Source of the DNA: Aeromonas lacus
GTDB lineage: Bacteria; Pseudomonadota; Gammaproteobacteria; Enterobacterales; Aeromonadaceae
DNA: 59,684 bases
NCBI RefSeq assembly: GCF_000764665.1
Contig: NZ_JRGM01000020.1
Span: 1 to 59,684 of the forward strand
Reading direction: 5' to 3'
Part shown: positions 26,286-35,101 of the stretch, in pieces
How positions within the stretch are numbered: the stretch's first letter is position 1
Layout of the letters: every line of letters starts with the position of its first letter
The notes under the pieces: generated by a model
Told to the model about the DNA's origin: nothing
What the model saw: only the letters and a program-made list of their open reading frames with translations
Database searches by the model: none
Program-made: the position numbers and the translations under genes

Positions 26286-26387
26286 CACGCCTGCACTCTC
26301 CTGCATTCCGGCGTTTTGTTCCGCGGCCCTGCCCGCATCCCCCTTCGTTTCTATCCACTTTCGGCCTGATGGCCGCTACAGGTATTC

Positions 26388-27758
26388 ATGATGTTTGTCC
26401 TGATTGCATCGCTTGTTTTCTGTCTGCTCTGTTTTGTTCTCACCCGGTTGCCCACCGGGTTGCCGCTCTCGCGCAAGGTGCTTGCGGGTCTGCTGGTTGG
26501 TGCCCTGTTCGGGTTGGCCCTGCAACTGGGCTGGGGAGCCGATGATGCCGGCGTTCAGCAGACTCTGGAGTGGGTCAATATCGTCGGCGGCGGCTATGTC
26601 AGCCTGCTCAAGGTGGTGATGATGCCGCTGGTGTTTACCTCCATTCTCTCCGCCCTCAACAAGCTGGAGCAGGCCCAGTCCCTCGGCAAGATCAGCGCCG
26701 TGCTGATCGGCTCCATGCTGACGCTGGTGATGATTGCCGGTGTGGTGGGGATGACCATCACCCACCTGAGTGGCCTCACCGCCGAGGGGTTGCTGAGCCA
26801 CGGTAGCGACAGCGCCGCCCTGCAACAGAGCATGAGCACCATCGACAGTGCCCAGAGTTTGCCGGCCCTGCTGCTCTCGCTGGTGCCCACCAACTTTGCC
26901 GCCGATATGGCGGGTAGCCGTGGCCTATCGGTGATCGGGGTGGTGATCTTCACCGTGCTGGCCGGGGTCGCTCTGCTGCAGCTGAAGGCGGAGCATCCAC
27001 AGGCCGATGCTCGCGCCGCCGTGGCCATCGACACCTTGCAGCTGTGGGTGATGAAGATGGTACGGGTGGTGATTGCGCTCACCCCCTATGGCGTGATGGC
27101 GCTGATCGCCCGGGTGGTGGCCCACTATCCGCTGAGCGAGATCCTCAGCCTGTTCGGCTTTATTCTGGTCTGCTACGTCGCCATTCTGGCGATGTTTGCG
27201 GTACACATGGTGATCTTGCTGCTGATCGGCCAGAACCCGCTGCACTATCTGCGCGAGGTGTGGGGCGTGCTCACCTTCGCCTTTATCTCCCGCAGCAGCG
27301 CCGCCTCCATTCCGCTCAGCATCGAGACCCAGCAGCGCCTTGGGGTGCCCTCGAGCATCGCCAACTTTGCCGCCTCCTTTGGTGCCAATTTGGGGCAGAA
27401 CGGCTGCGCCGGCATCTATCCGGCCATGATGGTGGCGATGATTGCCCCCATGCTCGGCATCAACCCGTTTGACCCGCTGTTCCTGCTGACCCTGCTGCCG
27501 GTCATCGCGCTGGGCTCCATCGGGGTGGCTGGCGTCGGCGGTGGCGGGACGTTCGCCGCGCTGATCGTGCTCTCTACCCTCAACTTCCCCATCGCGCTGG
27601 TGGGGGTGATGATCGCCATCGAGCCGCTGGTGGATATGGGGCGTACCGCCCTCAACGTCAACGGCTCCATCATGGCGGCAATGATCACCAAGCGCCTGCT
27701 TGGCGAACAGGCGCAGAGCGATGTTGCGGAAGGTGAAGCGTCCCGAGTCGCCAGCTGA
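26388..27758 (+). CDS. tcyP: Sodium/proton:L-cystine symporter, TcyP (YdjN) type
   Basis: 456 residues, the length of E. coli TcyP (463), a dicarboxylate/amino acid:cation symporter (SLC1-like) inner-membrane protein. Eight or so hydrophobic helices and two re-entrant loops are visible. The conserved hairpin FAFISRSSAASIPLSIETQ and the NLGQNGCAGIYPAMM segment are typical of the cystine branch, as is the late VAGVGGGGTFAALIVLSTLNFP. It imports cystine as a sulfur source. Two adjacent ATGs (26388, 26391) have only a weak ribosome site. It is monocistronic, bounded by terminators. Confidence 0.88.
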   Translation: MMFVLIASLVFCLLCFVLTRLPTGLPLSRKVLAGLLVGALFGLALQLGWGADDAGVQQTLEWVNIVGGGYVSLLKVVMMPLVFTSILSALNKLEQAQSLGKISAVLIGSMLTLVMIAGVVGMTITHLSGLTAEGLLSHGSDSAALQQSMSTIDSAQSLPALLLSLVPTNFAADMAGSRGLSVIGVVIFTVLAGVALLQLKAEHPQADARAAVAIDTLQLWVMKMVRVVIALTPYGVMALIARVVAHYPLSEILSLFGFILVCYVAILAMFAVHMVILLLIGQNPLHYLREVWGVLTFAFISRSSAASIPLSIETQQRLGVPSSIANFAASFGANLGQNGCAGIYPAMMVAMIAPMLGINPFDPLFLLTLLPVIALGSIGVAGVGGGGTFAALIVLSTLNFPIALVGVMIAIEPLVDMGRTALNVNGSIMAAMITKRLLGEQAQSDVAEGEASRVAS

Positions 27759-27778
27759 CAGCCAGCATCGAAATGAGA

Positions 27779-27807
27779 GAAGCCCGCAGTTGCGGGCTTC
27801 TTTTTTT
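27779..27807. terminator. Bidirectional terminator
   Basis: GAAGCCCGCA / TGCGGGCTTC with a two-base loop and seven Ts on the plus strand, between the convergent tcyP and rhodanese genes. Confidence 0.9.
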
Positions 27808-27824
27808 GGCAGCGGAAGGGCGGG

Positions 27825-28352
27825 TTACTCGGCCGTGACGGGGTAGCCGGCCCCTTTCCAGGCGAAGATGCCGCCCGGTACCCGATAGACCTGCTGATAG
27901 CCCTGATTGACTGCCCAGGCGGCAGCATTGTGGCTGCGACCGCACTTGACGAAGCCGCAGTAGATCACCACGGGGCGGGACTTGTCTTCACCCAAGAGCG
28001 CCTGGAACTGCTCAGGTGTGCCGCTCCCCTCGACAATCTCGCTCCAGTTGTCGCCCGCTTTCGCCTCTTTCACGAAGGCAAAGTTCTTGGCGCCCGGGAT
28101 GTGCTCCTTCTTGTAGGAGTCCTCATAGGGCATGGTGTCGATGATCACCAGCTCCTCGCCCTTGTCCATCCGGGTTTTCAGCTCGGCCACGGTCAGCAGC
28201 TGATAGCCCCCCTGCTGCGCCTCCTGTGCCAGCTGCACTGCCGATTGCTCGAGCTTCACCTCCTGCTCGAACTGGTTGTCGCCACAGCCACCGAGGGCAA
28301 AGCTGGCGGCGATCAGCGAGGCAACCAGAGTGCGGGATCGCAATGTCATCAT
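27825..28352 (-). CDS. Lipoprotein with rhodanese domain
   Basis: 175 residues. The signal peptide ends in a lipobox (FALGGC, modified Cys near residue 23), so the protein is a periplasm-facing lipoprotein. The rhodanese domain has the entry motif LVIIDTMPYEDSYKKEHIPGA and the active-site loop YCGFVKCGRSHNAA with the catalytic Cys. Rhodaneses move sulfane sulfur or bind redox partners. AAAGGAG precedes two adjacent ATGs and overlaps the stop of the membrane-protein gene before it. It is the last gene of the five-gene yjiM cluster, which suggests a sulfur-handling role for that cluster. Confidence 0.85.
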   Translation of the reverse strand: MMTLRSRTLVASLIAASFALGGCGDNQFEQEVKLEQSAVQLAQEAQQGGYQLLTVAELKTRMDKGEELVIIDTMPYEDSYKKEHIPGAKNFAFVKEAKAGDNWSEIVEGSGTPEQFQALLGEDKSRPVVIYCGFVKCGRSHNAAAWAVNQGYQQVYRVPGGIFAWKGAGYPVTAE

Positions 28353-28356
28353 GTCA

Positions 28357-28809
28357 CTACTCCTTTAGAACGGGAAAAACGGGAACGGAAAAAACGGGGC
28401 GGGAGGTTCGCAGCAGGGCGCCCGCAAGCGTCAGTAGCAGCAGATCCCGCACAATGGCCTCCGGCAGCGAGCTGAGATCAGCCCTGCCCAGACAGCCGCA
28501 AGAGATGTTGAGCCCGATGGCTACGCCATAGCCCAACACCGGAATAAACAGGGTGAGCAGCCCGATCACCAGCCATAGTCCCCAGCGCCGGTTGGCGATG
28601 ACCGCAAGCCCTGCACAGAGCTCAAGGGCGATCAGTCCCCAAGCCGCGAGCGGGAGAAGCGGTGGCCAGATCAGGCCAAAGGCGCCGATCTGCTCGACGA
28701 ACAGGGCGGGGGAGGCCAGTTTGAACCCGGCGGAGGCGAGGAAGAATCCCCCCAGCGCCAGATTGGCCAGCATGCGCAGATAAACGGCCATGGGATAGCT
28801 CTTTATCAT
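28357..28809 (-). CDS. MauE/DoxX-family redox-associated membrane protein
   Basis: 150 residues with four hydrophobic helices. The pattern LALGGFFLASAGFKL in helix 1, ALELCAGLAVI in helix 2, and a conserved ISCGCLGRA loop with two Cys near helix 4 are typical of the MauE/DoxX group, which handles disulfide or electron transfer at the inner membrane. The ATG at 28809 overlaps the stop of the DUF3343 gene (ATGA), and GGAG precedes it. It probably links the cytoplasmic iron-sulfur/sulfur-carrier proteins upstream with the periplasmic rhodanese downstream; this is inference. Confidence 0.78.
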   Translation of the reverse strand: MIKSYPMAVYLRMLANLALGGFFLASAGFKLASPALFVEQIGAFGLIWPPLLPLAAWGLIALELCAGLAVIANRRWGLWLVIGLLTLFIPVLGYGVAIGLNISCGCLGRADLSSLPEAIVRDLLLLTLAGALLRTSRPVFSVPVFPVLKE

Positions 28810-29114
28810 CCATGACTCCGACTGCCAACCACAGGGCTTTGCTTCGCCATGTCCTGACTATCGGCTGGGTAGCGGGCCAGCTCCTGATAGTCGCCGTCCG
28901 CTTCGCAGCGAAAGACGGCGGCCGTTTCGCCGCTCTGACACCAGTTCTGCCACTGGTTGGGCAGGCAGTGGAGGCGAATGGCGAGGCCGCAGCCGGCGCT
29001 GAGCTGGCGCGGCACATCGCAGACCCGAAACGACTGGTCGTGTTGCTCCAGACGCTTGCGCAGCCTCACCGTACCTAGGGTGGAGTGGAACAGGTAGAGG
29101 AACTCTTCGTTCAT
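28806..29114 (-). CDS. DUF3343 protein, putative Se/S carrier-like
   Basis: 102 residues beginning MNEEFLYLFHSTLGTVRLRK. The DUF3343 hallmark PRQLSAGCGLAIR is clear, with a Cys where the family's TusA/YedF-like fold is thought to carry sulfur or selenium. The open frame continues far upstream, but the ATG at 29114 has GGAGG before it and overlaps the yjiL stop (ATGA), so this is the true start. Further Cys residues (HCLP, NWCQ, FRCE) are unusual for so small a protein. Function is unknown; the context is an oxygen-sensitive iron-sulfur enzyme and its activase. Confidence 0.8.
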   Translation of the reverse strand: MNEEFLYLFHSTLGTVRLRKRLEQHDQSFRVCDVPRQLSAGCGLAIRLHCLPNQWQNWCQSGETAAVFRCEADGDYQELARYPADSQDMAKQSPVVGSRSHG

Positions 29115-29893
29115 GGCTTGCCTCCCGTGCTGGCGTGCGCGCCGAACAGGGCGGCCCCCAACGCACCGGCAAACTGGGCATCCGGATGGGTGGTCACTTC
29201 GTAGCCCAGACCTTCGGCCAGATAGTGGCGGAAGGTGGCGCAGTGGCTGACGCCGCCGGTAAAGAGCACCACGGGTCTGGCGCCGAGGCGGCCGATAAAA
29301 TTGGCACTGCGCCGGGCCATGGAGCGGACGATGCCGGCCAGGATCGACTCGGCGGGAATGCCCGCCGAGCGCAGGCTGATCGCCTCCGATTCGGCAAACA
29401 CGGTGCACATGCTGCTGATGTCGTGGGGCTCGGCCCCTTGCAGCAGTTCGTCAAGCTGTTCGACCCGCGCCCCCAGAGTGCGGGTGATCACCTCAAGAAA
29501 GCGGCCGGTACCGGCGGCGCACTTGTCGTTCATCAGAAAATCGGTGAGGTTGCCGTCGCCATCGAGCTGGATCACCTTGCTGTCTTGGCCGCCGATGTCG
29601 ATGACGGTGTGTACCGACGGGCAGAGCAGGCGAGCGCCCAGCCCGTGGCAGGAGATCTCGGTGACCCGCCGATCGGCGAACGACGCCAGATCCCGGCCAT
29701 AGCCGGTCAGGGTCAGGTGGGGACGCGTTGGCAAATCGGCCGAGAGCTCCTCCCAGCCTTGCTCGATGGCGGCCAGCGGACGAAAGGGGGTCGGCACCAG
29801 AAAACGGCGGACGATGCGCCCGCCATCCTTGTGGTCGAACAGGATCCCCTTGGTCGCGGTGGATCCCGAGTCAATCCCGATGGAGAGTGACAC
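29111..29893 (-). CDS. yjiL: YjiL-like activator ATPase (BcrAD/BadFG family)
   Basis: 260 residues of the ASKHA-fold activases. It begins SIGIDSGSTATKGILFD, has DIGGQDSKVI as phosphate-binding motif, and the two Cys that bind the [4Fe-4S] cluster at the dimer interface: NDKCAAGTGRFLEV and SSMCTVFAESEAISL. Such proteins hydrolyse ATP to push low-potential electrons into 2-hydroxyacyl-CoA dehydratases or, for YjiL-type partners, into double-cubane proteins. It starts ten bases after the yjiM stop and overlaps the DUF3343 gene, so all are cotranscribed. Confidence 0.9.
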   Translation of the reverse strand: MSLSIGIDSGSTATKGILFDHKDGGRIVRRFLVPTPFRPLAAIEQGWEELSADLPTRPHLTLTGYGRDLASFADRRVTEISCHGLGARLLCPSVHTVIDIGGQDSKVIQLDGDGNLTDFLMNDKCAAGTGRFLEVITRTLGARVEQLDELLQGAEPHDISSMCTVFAESEAISLRSAGIPAESILAGIVRSMARRSANFIGRLGARPVVLFTGGVSHCATFRHYLAEGLGYEVTTHPDAQFAGALGAALFGAHASTGGKP

Positions 29894-29902
29894 GGCGCCT
29901 CC

Positions 29903-31054
29903 TTACAGCATTTCGATAAAGGCGGCCAGCCGGGTCGCCAGTTGTCCCTTGTCGGCGCTGGAGTAGTCAGTCTCGACCGCCATGTAGGGGATGCCATGGC
30001 GTTCGCGCACGTGGCGCTTGATGGCCAGCGACTCCACCGCATAGGTGTGGCAGGCCTGCAGGATCACGTCGATCACTCCGTCCGCCTGATACTCCTCCAC
30101 CATCTGGCTCAGCAGATTCATGCGCTGGTGGTTGGGGGAGATGCAGGAGCAGCCGATGGCCAGATACTTGTCGGTCAGCGCATCGAATGGGTCACCCTGT
30201 TCCCTGACGCACTGCTCGGTCGCCTTGGCGCCGGTGCAGTTCTCGTAACCCACCACCCAGCCGCCATGTTCCTCGATAAGGCGCACCACCTTGTCGGCGG
30301 CGCCGCCGATGGGACAGCCGGTGATGAGGATGCGTGGGCGGCCATCGAGCCGCTTGCCCTCGGCATACTCGGCCTTGATGCGGCGGGTCATCTCCTGCAG
30401 CTCGCTGATGAGCTGCTCCTTGTCGAAGCGGAAGGTAGCGCCATAGACCACCTTGAGAATGTCTGTGCCGCTGAGTGCCGGAGGATTGAGTTGACCCAGC
30501 CGGTAGAAGTTGGCCAGCGCGCGGCGTTCGCGGTTTTTCAGCGCGATGGCGTCTCGCAGCGCCTGCTCGCTGATGGGTTGGCCAAACTGCTGCTCCAGCA
30601 ACTCCTTGAAGCGGACGATTTCGCTGCGCCACAGGGTGCGGGAGGCCTCGTCATCGGCGCGGTTGGGCAACTGCATCACATGCACCGATTTGAACTCGGC
30701 CATGTACTCGTACATCTTCTTCTTGCCGTCACAGGTGGTTTCACCCACCACCAGATCGGAGAAGTAGAAGTAGGGGCACTTGTCGGTCTTGCCGAAACCG
30801 TAGCTGCTTTTGATCAGCGGGCAGAGGTTGCGGGGCAGGTCTTTCTCGGCCTCCTCGATGGTCTCATCGCTGGTGGAGCAGAGCGATACCACCACGGCGC
30901 CGGCGGCCATCGCCACCTCCTGCGGCATAAAGGTGCAGTAGGTACCGACCAGGGGGATCTGTCGCTCCTTGAGTGCCATCACAGCCAGAAAGCCCTGACG
31001 ACGGGCATCTGAAAAACTATCGAAAATGGCTGGCAACTCGGTGATAAGTGACAT
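29903..31054 (-). CDS. yjiM: YjiM-like double-cubane iron-sulfur protein (2-hydroxyacyl-CoA dehydratase family)
   Basis: 383 residues, the same length as E. coli YjiM as I recall it, with long near-identical stretches such as [36 protein letters not shown] and [13 protein letters not shown]. Family members called DCCP hold an [8Fe-9S] double-cubane cluster and, with an ATP-dependent activase, reduce small difficult substrates; the physiological substrate is unknown. Further Cys lie in [20 protein letters not shown] and [11 protein letters not shown]. The ATG at 31054 has AGGATC upstream. It is the first gene of the five-gene unit. The enzyme should be oxygen-sensitive. Confidence 0.92.
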   Translation of the reverse strand: MSLITELPAIFDSFSDARRQGFLAVMALKERQIPLVGTYCTFMPQEVAMAAGAVVVSLCSTSDETIEEAEKDLPRNLCPLIKSSYGFGKTDKCPYFYFSDLVVGETTCDGKKKMYEYMAEFKSVHVMQLPNRADDEASRTLWRSEIVRFKELLEQQFGQPISEQALRDAIALKNRERRALANFYRLGQLNPPALSGTDILKVVYGATFRFDKEQLISELQEMTRRIKAEYAEGKRLDGRPRILITGCPIGGAADKVVRLIEEHGGWVVGYENCTGAKATEQCVREQGDPFDALTDKYLAIGCSCISPNHQRMNLLSQMVEEYQADGVIDVILQACHTYAVESLAIKRHVRERHGIPYMAVETDYSSADKGQLATRLAAFIEML

Positions 31055-31126
31055 AGGCGATCCTGCCCTGATGAGAGAAATGAAGAGACGGACGAGCCAT
31101 CCGTGACGGCACATCCAACCGCGAGA

Positions 31127-31167
31127 ATTATACCTTTGGGGGTAATTCGAAAATTGCGGTGGATCAC
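31127..31167 (-). promoter_or_regulatory. Probable yjiM promoter with weak FNR-like dyad
   Basis: On the minus strand a perfect TATAAT (31132-31127) lies about 75 bases before the yjiM start. GTGAT-CCAC-CGCAA (31167-31154) matches 7 of 10 FNR positions and is centred about 41 bases upstream of the predicted start of transcription, the usual place for FNR/CRP activation. The -10 is convincing; the FNR site is tentative. Confidence 0.4.
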
Positions 31168-31247
31168 AAGGTGTCAGGTAAATCCTTAATAACAGGCAGG
31201 TTATTGCGAAGGGGGCTAGCTGGTTGAAGGGGCTACTGGGGGAATAA

Positions 31248-31275
31248 AAAACGGGCACCGCGAGGTGCCCGTTTT
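31248..31275 (-). terminator. Terminator after yadH
   Basis: AAAACGGGCACC / GGTGCCCGTTTT with a GCGA loop; on the minus strand a T-rich tail follows. It ends the yadGH unit. Confidence 0.92.
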
Positions 31276-31280
31276 GGCCA

Positions 31281-32054
31281 TCAGTGGCGCAGGCCGGTGC
31301 CGCGCGAAATAAGCCACCAGGCCAGACCGTAGAGGGCCACGATGAAGCCGATGATGATGAGGTAGGCGGTGCCGAGCGGCACGTCGGAGATACCGAGGAA
31401 GCCGTAACGGAACGCGTTCACCATGTAGATGATGGGGTTCACCTGGGAGACGCCCTGCCAGAAGGGGGGCAGCAGGCTGATGGAGTAGAACACTCCGCCC
31501 AGATAGGTGAGCGGCGTCAGCACGAAGGTTGGGATGATGCTGATGTCGTCGAAGGTCTTGGCAAACACCGCGTTGATGAGGCCGCCCAGCGAGAAGAGGA
31601 TGGCGGTCAGCAGCACGGTCACGCAGACGCTGAACAGATGGTGGATCTGCAGCGGCACGAAGAAGAGCGACACCAGGGTGACGATAAGGCCGACGCAGAG
31701 GCCGCGCGCCACACCACCACCCACGTAGCCGGCGATGATGACGTAGTTGGGCACCGGCGCCACCAGCAGCTCCTCCACGTTGCGCTGGAACTTGGCGCTG
31801 AAGAAGGAGGAGGCGACGTTGGAGTAGGAGTTGGTGATCACCGACATCATGATGAGGCCGGGTACGATGAACTCCATGTAGGTGAAGCCGCCCATGTCAC
31901 CGATACGCGAACCGATCAGGTTGCCGAAGATGACGAAGTAGAGGCTCATGGTGATGGCGGGCGGCACCAGGGTCTGGATCCAGATCCGGGTAAAGCGGCT
32001 CACCTCTTTGGCCAAGATGCTCTTGAAGGCGATGTAGTAAGTGGTCAGGTTCAT
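31281..32054 (-). CDS. yadH: ABC-2 transporter permease, YadH type
   Basis: 257 residues, six hydrophobic helices, ABC-2 family. Typical segments are [45 protein letters not shown] and the late [22 protein letters not shown]. It overlaps the ATPase gene by four bases. YadGH is a conserved gammaproteobacterial exporter of unknown substrate, distantly like O-antigen or drug exporters. Confidence 0.9.
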   Translation of the reverse strand: MNLTTYYIAFKSILAKEVSRFTRIWIQTLVPPAITMSLYFVIFGNLIGSRIGDMGGFTYMEFIVPGLIMMSVITNSYSNVASSFFSAKFQRNVEELLVAPVPNYVIIAGYVGGGVARGLCVGLIVTLVSLFFVPLQIHHLFSVCVTVLLTAILFSLGGLINAVFAKTFDDISIIPTFVLTPLTYLGGVFYSISLLPPFWQGVSQVNPIIYMVNAFRYGFLGISDVPLGTAYLIIIGFIVALYGLAWWLISRGTGLRH

Positions 32055-32968
32055 GCTTTTCTCCCCTCTTCGACCAGGGTGACAAACAGCTCTTCCAGCC
32101 GGTTGGCCTTGTTGCGCATGCTCAGCACCTGCACCTGCTGGTTTGACAGTTGTTCGAACAGGCTGTTGAGGGACTGGCTCTTGTCGAGATCCACCTCGAG
32201 GGTGCGCTCATCCGACATGCGGCCGTTGAACTCGGGCACGTTTGGTACGGCAGAACCTGGCGCCAGATCGAGCAGGAAGGTCTCGCGACCCAGCTTGCCC
32301 AGCAGGTTTTTCATGCTGGTGTTCTCGATCAGGCGACCCTTGTCGATGATGCCGATGTTGCGGCACAGCATCTCCGCCTCTTCCAGATAGTGAGTGGTGA
32401 GGATGATGGTGACGCCCTGCTCGTTGAGATCCTTGAGGAAACTCCACATGGAGCGACGGATTTCGATATCCACCCCGGCGGTCGGCTCATCGAGGATCAG
32501 CAGCTTGGGCTCGTGCATCAGGGCGCGGGCGATCATCAGGCGGCGCTTCATGCCGCCGGAGAGGGTGCGGGCCGGCATGTCGCGCTTCTCCCACAAATCG
32601 AGCTGGCGCAGGTACTTCTCGGCGCGAATTTTGGCTTCCGCCTTGGGCACGCCGTAGAAGCCGGCCTGATGGGTGACAATCTGGATCACCTTCTCGAACT
32701 GGCTGAAGTTGAACTCCTGCGGCACCAGCCCTAGCTGGGCCTTGGCCTCTTCCAGATGGGTGTCGATGTCGTAGCCGAATACCTTCACCTTGCCGCCACT
32801 CTTGTTCACCAGCGAGCTGATGACGCCGATGGTGGTGGACTTGCCCGCTCCGTTGGGGCCGAGCAGGGCGAAGAAATCCCCCTGCTTGACGGTGAGATCG
32901 ATGCCTTTCAGGGCTTCGACGCCCCCCTGATAGGTCTTTTTCAGGCCGCTTATTTCCAGTGCGTTCAT
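32051..32968 (-). CDS. yadG: ABC transporter ATP-binding protein, YadG type
   Basis: 305 residues. Walker A is GPNGAGKSTT, the signature is LSGGMKRRLMIARAL, Walker B is LLILDEPTAGVD, and the H-loop is LTTHYLEEAE. A C-terminal extension of about 70 residues is typical of YadG/NatA-type ATPases. AGAGGTTGCA precedes the ATG. Works with the YadH-like permease encoded next. Confidence 0.92.
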   Translation of the reverse strand: MNALEISGLKKTYQGGVEALKGIDLTVKQGDFFALLGPNGAGKSTTIGVISSLVNKSGGKVKVFGYDIDTHLEEAKAQLGLVPQEFNFSQFEKVIQIVTHQAGFYGVPKAEAKIRAEKYLRQLDLWEKRDMPARTLSGGMKRRLMIARALMHEPKLLILDEPTAGVDIEIRRSMWSFLKDLNEQGVTIILTTHYLEEAEMLCRNIGIIDKGRLIENTSMKNLLGKLGRETFLLDLAPGSAVPNVPEFNGRMSDERTLEVDLDKSQSLNSLFEQLSNQQVQVLSMRNKANRLEELFVTLVEEGRKA

Positions 32969-33001
32969 TGCAACCTCTAACTGGCTGAACCCGTCTTGAT
33001 A

Positions 33002-33025
33002 CAGAAAAGGCGGCCGAGGCCGCCT
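33002..33025 (-). terminator. Terminator after hpt
   Basis: AGGCGGCC / GGCCGCCT stem with a two-base loop; on the minus strand TTTTCT follows. Confidence 0.75.
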
Positions 33026-33076
33026 GAGACAGAAAATGGCGCAGCGCCACCTTGTTCGGTATGTTTTTTAACCTTT

Positions 33077-33610
33077 TTACTCTTGCGGTACCACTTTGCC
33101 GATGAAGGGCAGGTTGCGGTACTTCTGTGCGTAGTCGATGCCGCAGCCGACCACGAATTCATCCGGAATAGCAAAGCCGACCCAGTCAACCGGCACCTGC
33201 ACTTCGCGGCGGGAGGGTTTGTCCAGCAGGGTACAGATGGCGAGGGATTTCGGCTCGCGCAGGGAGAGGATCTCTCGCACCTTGTTGAGGGTGTAGCCGG
33301 TGTCGATGATGTCTTCGACGATCACCACATCCTTACCCTTGATGTCGTCATCCAGGTCTTTGAGGATACGCACGTCACGGGTGCTGTGCATGCCGGAGCC
33401 ATAGCTGGAGGCGGTCATAAAATCCAGGGTGATGGGCAGCTGGCACTGACGGCAGAGGTCAGCCAGGAAGACGCAGGAGCCGCGCAGCAGACCGATCATT
33501 ACGACTTCGTCGGAACCCTGGTAGCGGGCGGTGATCTCTTCACCCAATTTGGCGATCCGGGCGGCGACTTCAGCCTCGGAGATCATCACCTCGACAGTGT
33601 GTTTCATCAC
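33077..33610 (-). CDS. hpt: Hypoxanthine phosphoribosyltransferase
   Basis: 177 residues. Purine salvage: converts hypoxanthine (and guanine weakly) with PRPP to IMP. The PRPP motif is [14 protein letters not shown], the loop [10 protein letters not shown] is present, and the C-terminal [26 protein letters not shown] is the base-binding part. GGGAG precedes the ATG. It is divergent from litR, the same neighbourhood as hpt and hapR in Vibrio. Confidence 0.97.
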   Translation of the reverse strand: MMKHTVEVMISEAEVAARIAKLGEEITARYQGSDEVVMIGLLRGSCVFLADLCRQCQLPITLDFMTASSYGSGMHSTRDVRILKDLDDDIKGKDVVIVEDIIDTGYTLNKVREILSLREPKSLAICTLLDKPSRREVQVPVDWVGFAIPDEFVVGCGIDYAQKYRNLPFIGKVVPQE

Positions 33611-33778
33611 TTACTCCCATATGGCCAAAGGGAAACTGGCCGTTCATGAACATCAAAATCGATGATTCTACCACCCGTGTCGAGAGGCGCCAGATATACG
33701 TGGTGCTTTTATCGGCTTATTTTAATTGATAGAGTTAGCAGGCACTCAGGCATGATTAGTTACAATACTATAAACACC

Positions 33779-33789
33779 ATAATCAATAA
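33779..33789. promoter_or_regulatory. Possible LuxR/HapR-type half-site upstream of litR
   Basis: On the minus strand TTATTGATTAT contains the TTATTGAT half of the Vibrio LuxR/HapR consensus. It lies 20-30 bases before the litR start and could mediate autorepression. The other half is poor. Confidence 0.3.
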
Positions 33790-33808
33790 CTATTAGATGA
33801 TAAAAACT

Positions 33809-34423
33809 ATGGAACCACGCGCAGAAATAAGACGTCGTACCCGGTTGTCGCCGGAGGCTCGTCGCAATCAACTGATGGAATGTGCCATCGAAGTGTTCTC
33901 CCGCCGCGGTATCGGTCGTGCTGGTCACGCCGAAATTGCCGAGCAGGCCAAGGTCTCTGTTGCCACCGTCTTCAACTATTTCAACACTCGCGAGGAGTTG
34001 GTAGATGAGGTATTGGCCGAGATCGAACGCTTCGTGAATCAGATGTTGTCGCAGGCATACAGCGGCAATGGTTCAATCTTCGACAAGATCAAGCGCCATG
34101 TGAGCTTGTCTGTCGATGCGGCCTACGACCAGCCCGATTACGCAGGTATCTGGCTGGAGTGGAGTTCCTCGGTTCGGGAAGAGGTATGGCCTCGCTATAC
34201 CCGGCTGCTCGATCAGTGCCTTGAGCTGATCGCCAGCGAGCTGCAAACCGCCATGGATGCAGGGGAGATCACCAGCGTGCTGTCGGCACAGGATCTGGCC
34301 CGCTCTCTGACCGGTTTTGGCTATGTGATGATGCAGATGATCAATCAACCTCAGCGCCCGGCGCGCGAAGAGGTGACTGATTTCCTGTTCAAGTACGTGA
34401 CGGCACCTATTCAGGCTTGCTGA
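33809..34423 (+). CDS. litR: HapR/LuxR-family quorum-sensing master regulator (LitR)
   Basis: 204 residues, TetR fold. The ATG at 33809 gives MEPRAEIRRRTRLSPEARR, colinear with HapR (MDASIEKRPRTRLSP); an ATG four codons upstream (33797) is also possible. The helix-turn-helix IGRAGHAEIAEQAKVSVATV with VFNYFNTREELVDEVL is nearly that of HapR, and WLEWSSSVREEVWP matches the HapR ligand-domain segment WFEWSASTRDEVWP. These regulators control virulence, biofilm and protease genes at high cell density. The position next to hpt supports the assignment. No strong ribosome site is visible, consistent with tight post-transcriptional control, which is inference. Confidence 0.9.
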   Translation: MEPRAEIRRRTRLSPEARRNQLMECAIEVFSRRGIGRAGHAEIAEQAKVSVATVFNYFNTREELVDEVLAEIERFVNQMLSQAYSGNGSIFDKIKRHVSLSVDAAYDQPDYAGIWLEWSSSVREEVWPRYTRLLDQCLELIASELQTAMDAGEITSVLSAQDLARSLTGFGYVMMQMINQPQRPAREEVTDFLFKYVTAPIQAC

Positions 34424-34435
34424 TACGGCTTAACG

Positions 34436-34470
34436 AAAAAAAGCGCCCCTCATCGAGGGGCGCTTTTTTA
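34436..34470. terminator. Bidirectional terminator
   Basis: GCGCCCCTC / GAGGGGCGC with a three-base loop, flanked by A and T runs, between convergent litR and ubiX. Confidence 0.95.
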
Positions 34471-34489
34471 TCCGGTTTGTCTGGTCAGC

Positions 34490-35101
34490 TCAGCTGTGGC
34501 CATAGCCCCAGCGGCTGGTCAGCTCATGCTCGACACCCAGATGATCGAGGATCCGCGCCACCATAAAGTCCACCAGATCCGCGATGCTTTTCGGCTCATG
34601 ATAGAAACCCGGCGCGGCGGGCATGATGGTCACGCCAAGACGAGCCAATTTCAGCATATTCTCCAGATGGATCGCCGAGAAGGGGCTCTCGCGGGGCACC
34701 AGAATAAGCTGGCCGCGCTCCTTGATCACCACATCCGCCGCCCGCTCCAGCAGGTTGTCGGAGGTGCCGTTGGCAATGGCCGAGATGGTGCCCATGGAGC
34801 AGGGGCAGACCACCATTTGCTTGGGGGCCGCCGAGCCGGAGGCGACCGGCGAGAACCACTCCTCCTTGCCGCAGGCCACTATCTGACCCTCTTTGGCGCC
34901 ATATTGGCGACAGAGATAGGCAGAGAGCTCTTTCGGCGAGCCGGGCCACTCCTGCTGCTGCTCAGTCTTGAGTACCACTCGTGCCGCCGAGGAGGCAAGC
35001 AGGTAGACCCGATAGTCCGCCTGCACCAGACACTCCAGCAGGCGTAGGGCGTAGGGGGCGCCGGAGGCACCGGTCAGCGCCAGGGTGATCGCTTTGTTCA
35101 T
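34490..35101 (-). CDS. ubiX: Flavin prenyltransferase UbiX
   Basis: 203 residues. Makes prenylated FMN, the cofactor of UbiD decarboxylase in ubiquinone synthesis. The flavin-binding start [16 protein letters not shown], the [26 protein letters not shown] segment, and [35 protein letters not shown] (quoted by its ends) are all characteristic. Its ATG overlaps the mpl stop (ATGA), so the two are cotranscribed and probably coupled. Confidence 0.96.
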   Translation of the reverse strand: MNKAITLALTGASGAPYALRLLECLVQADYRVYLLASSAARVVLKTEQQQEWPGSPKELSAYLCRQYGAKEGQIVACGKEEWFSPVASGSAAPKQMVVCPCSMGTISAIANGTSDNLLERAADVVIKERGQLILVPRESPFSAIHLENMLKLARLGVTIMPAAPGFYHEPKSIADLVDFMVARILDHLGVEHELTSRWGYGHS

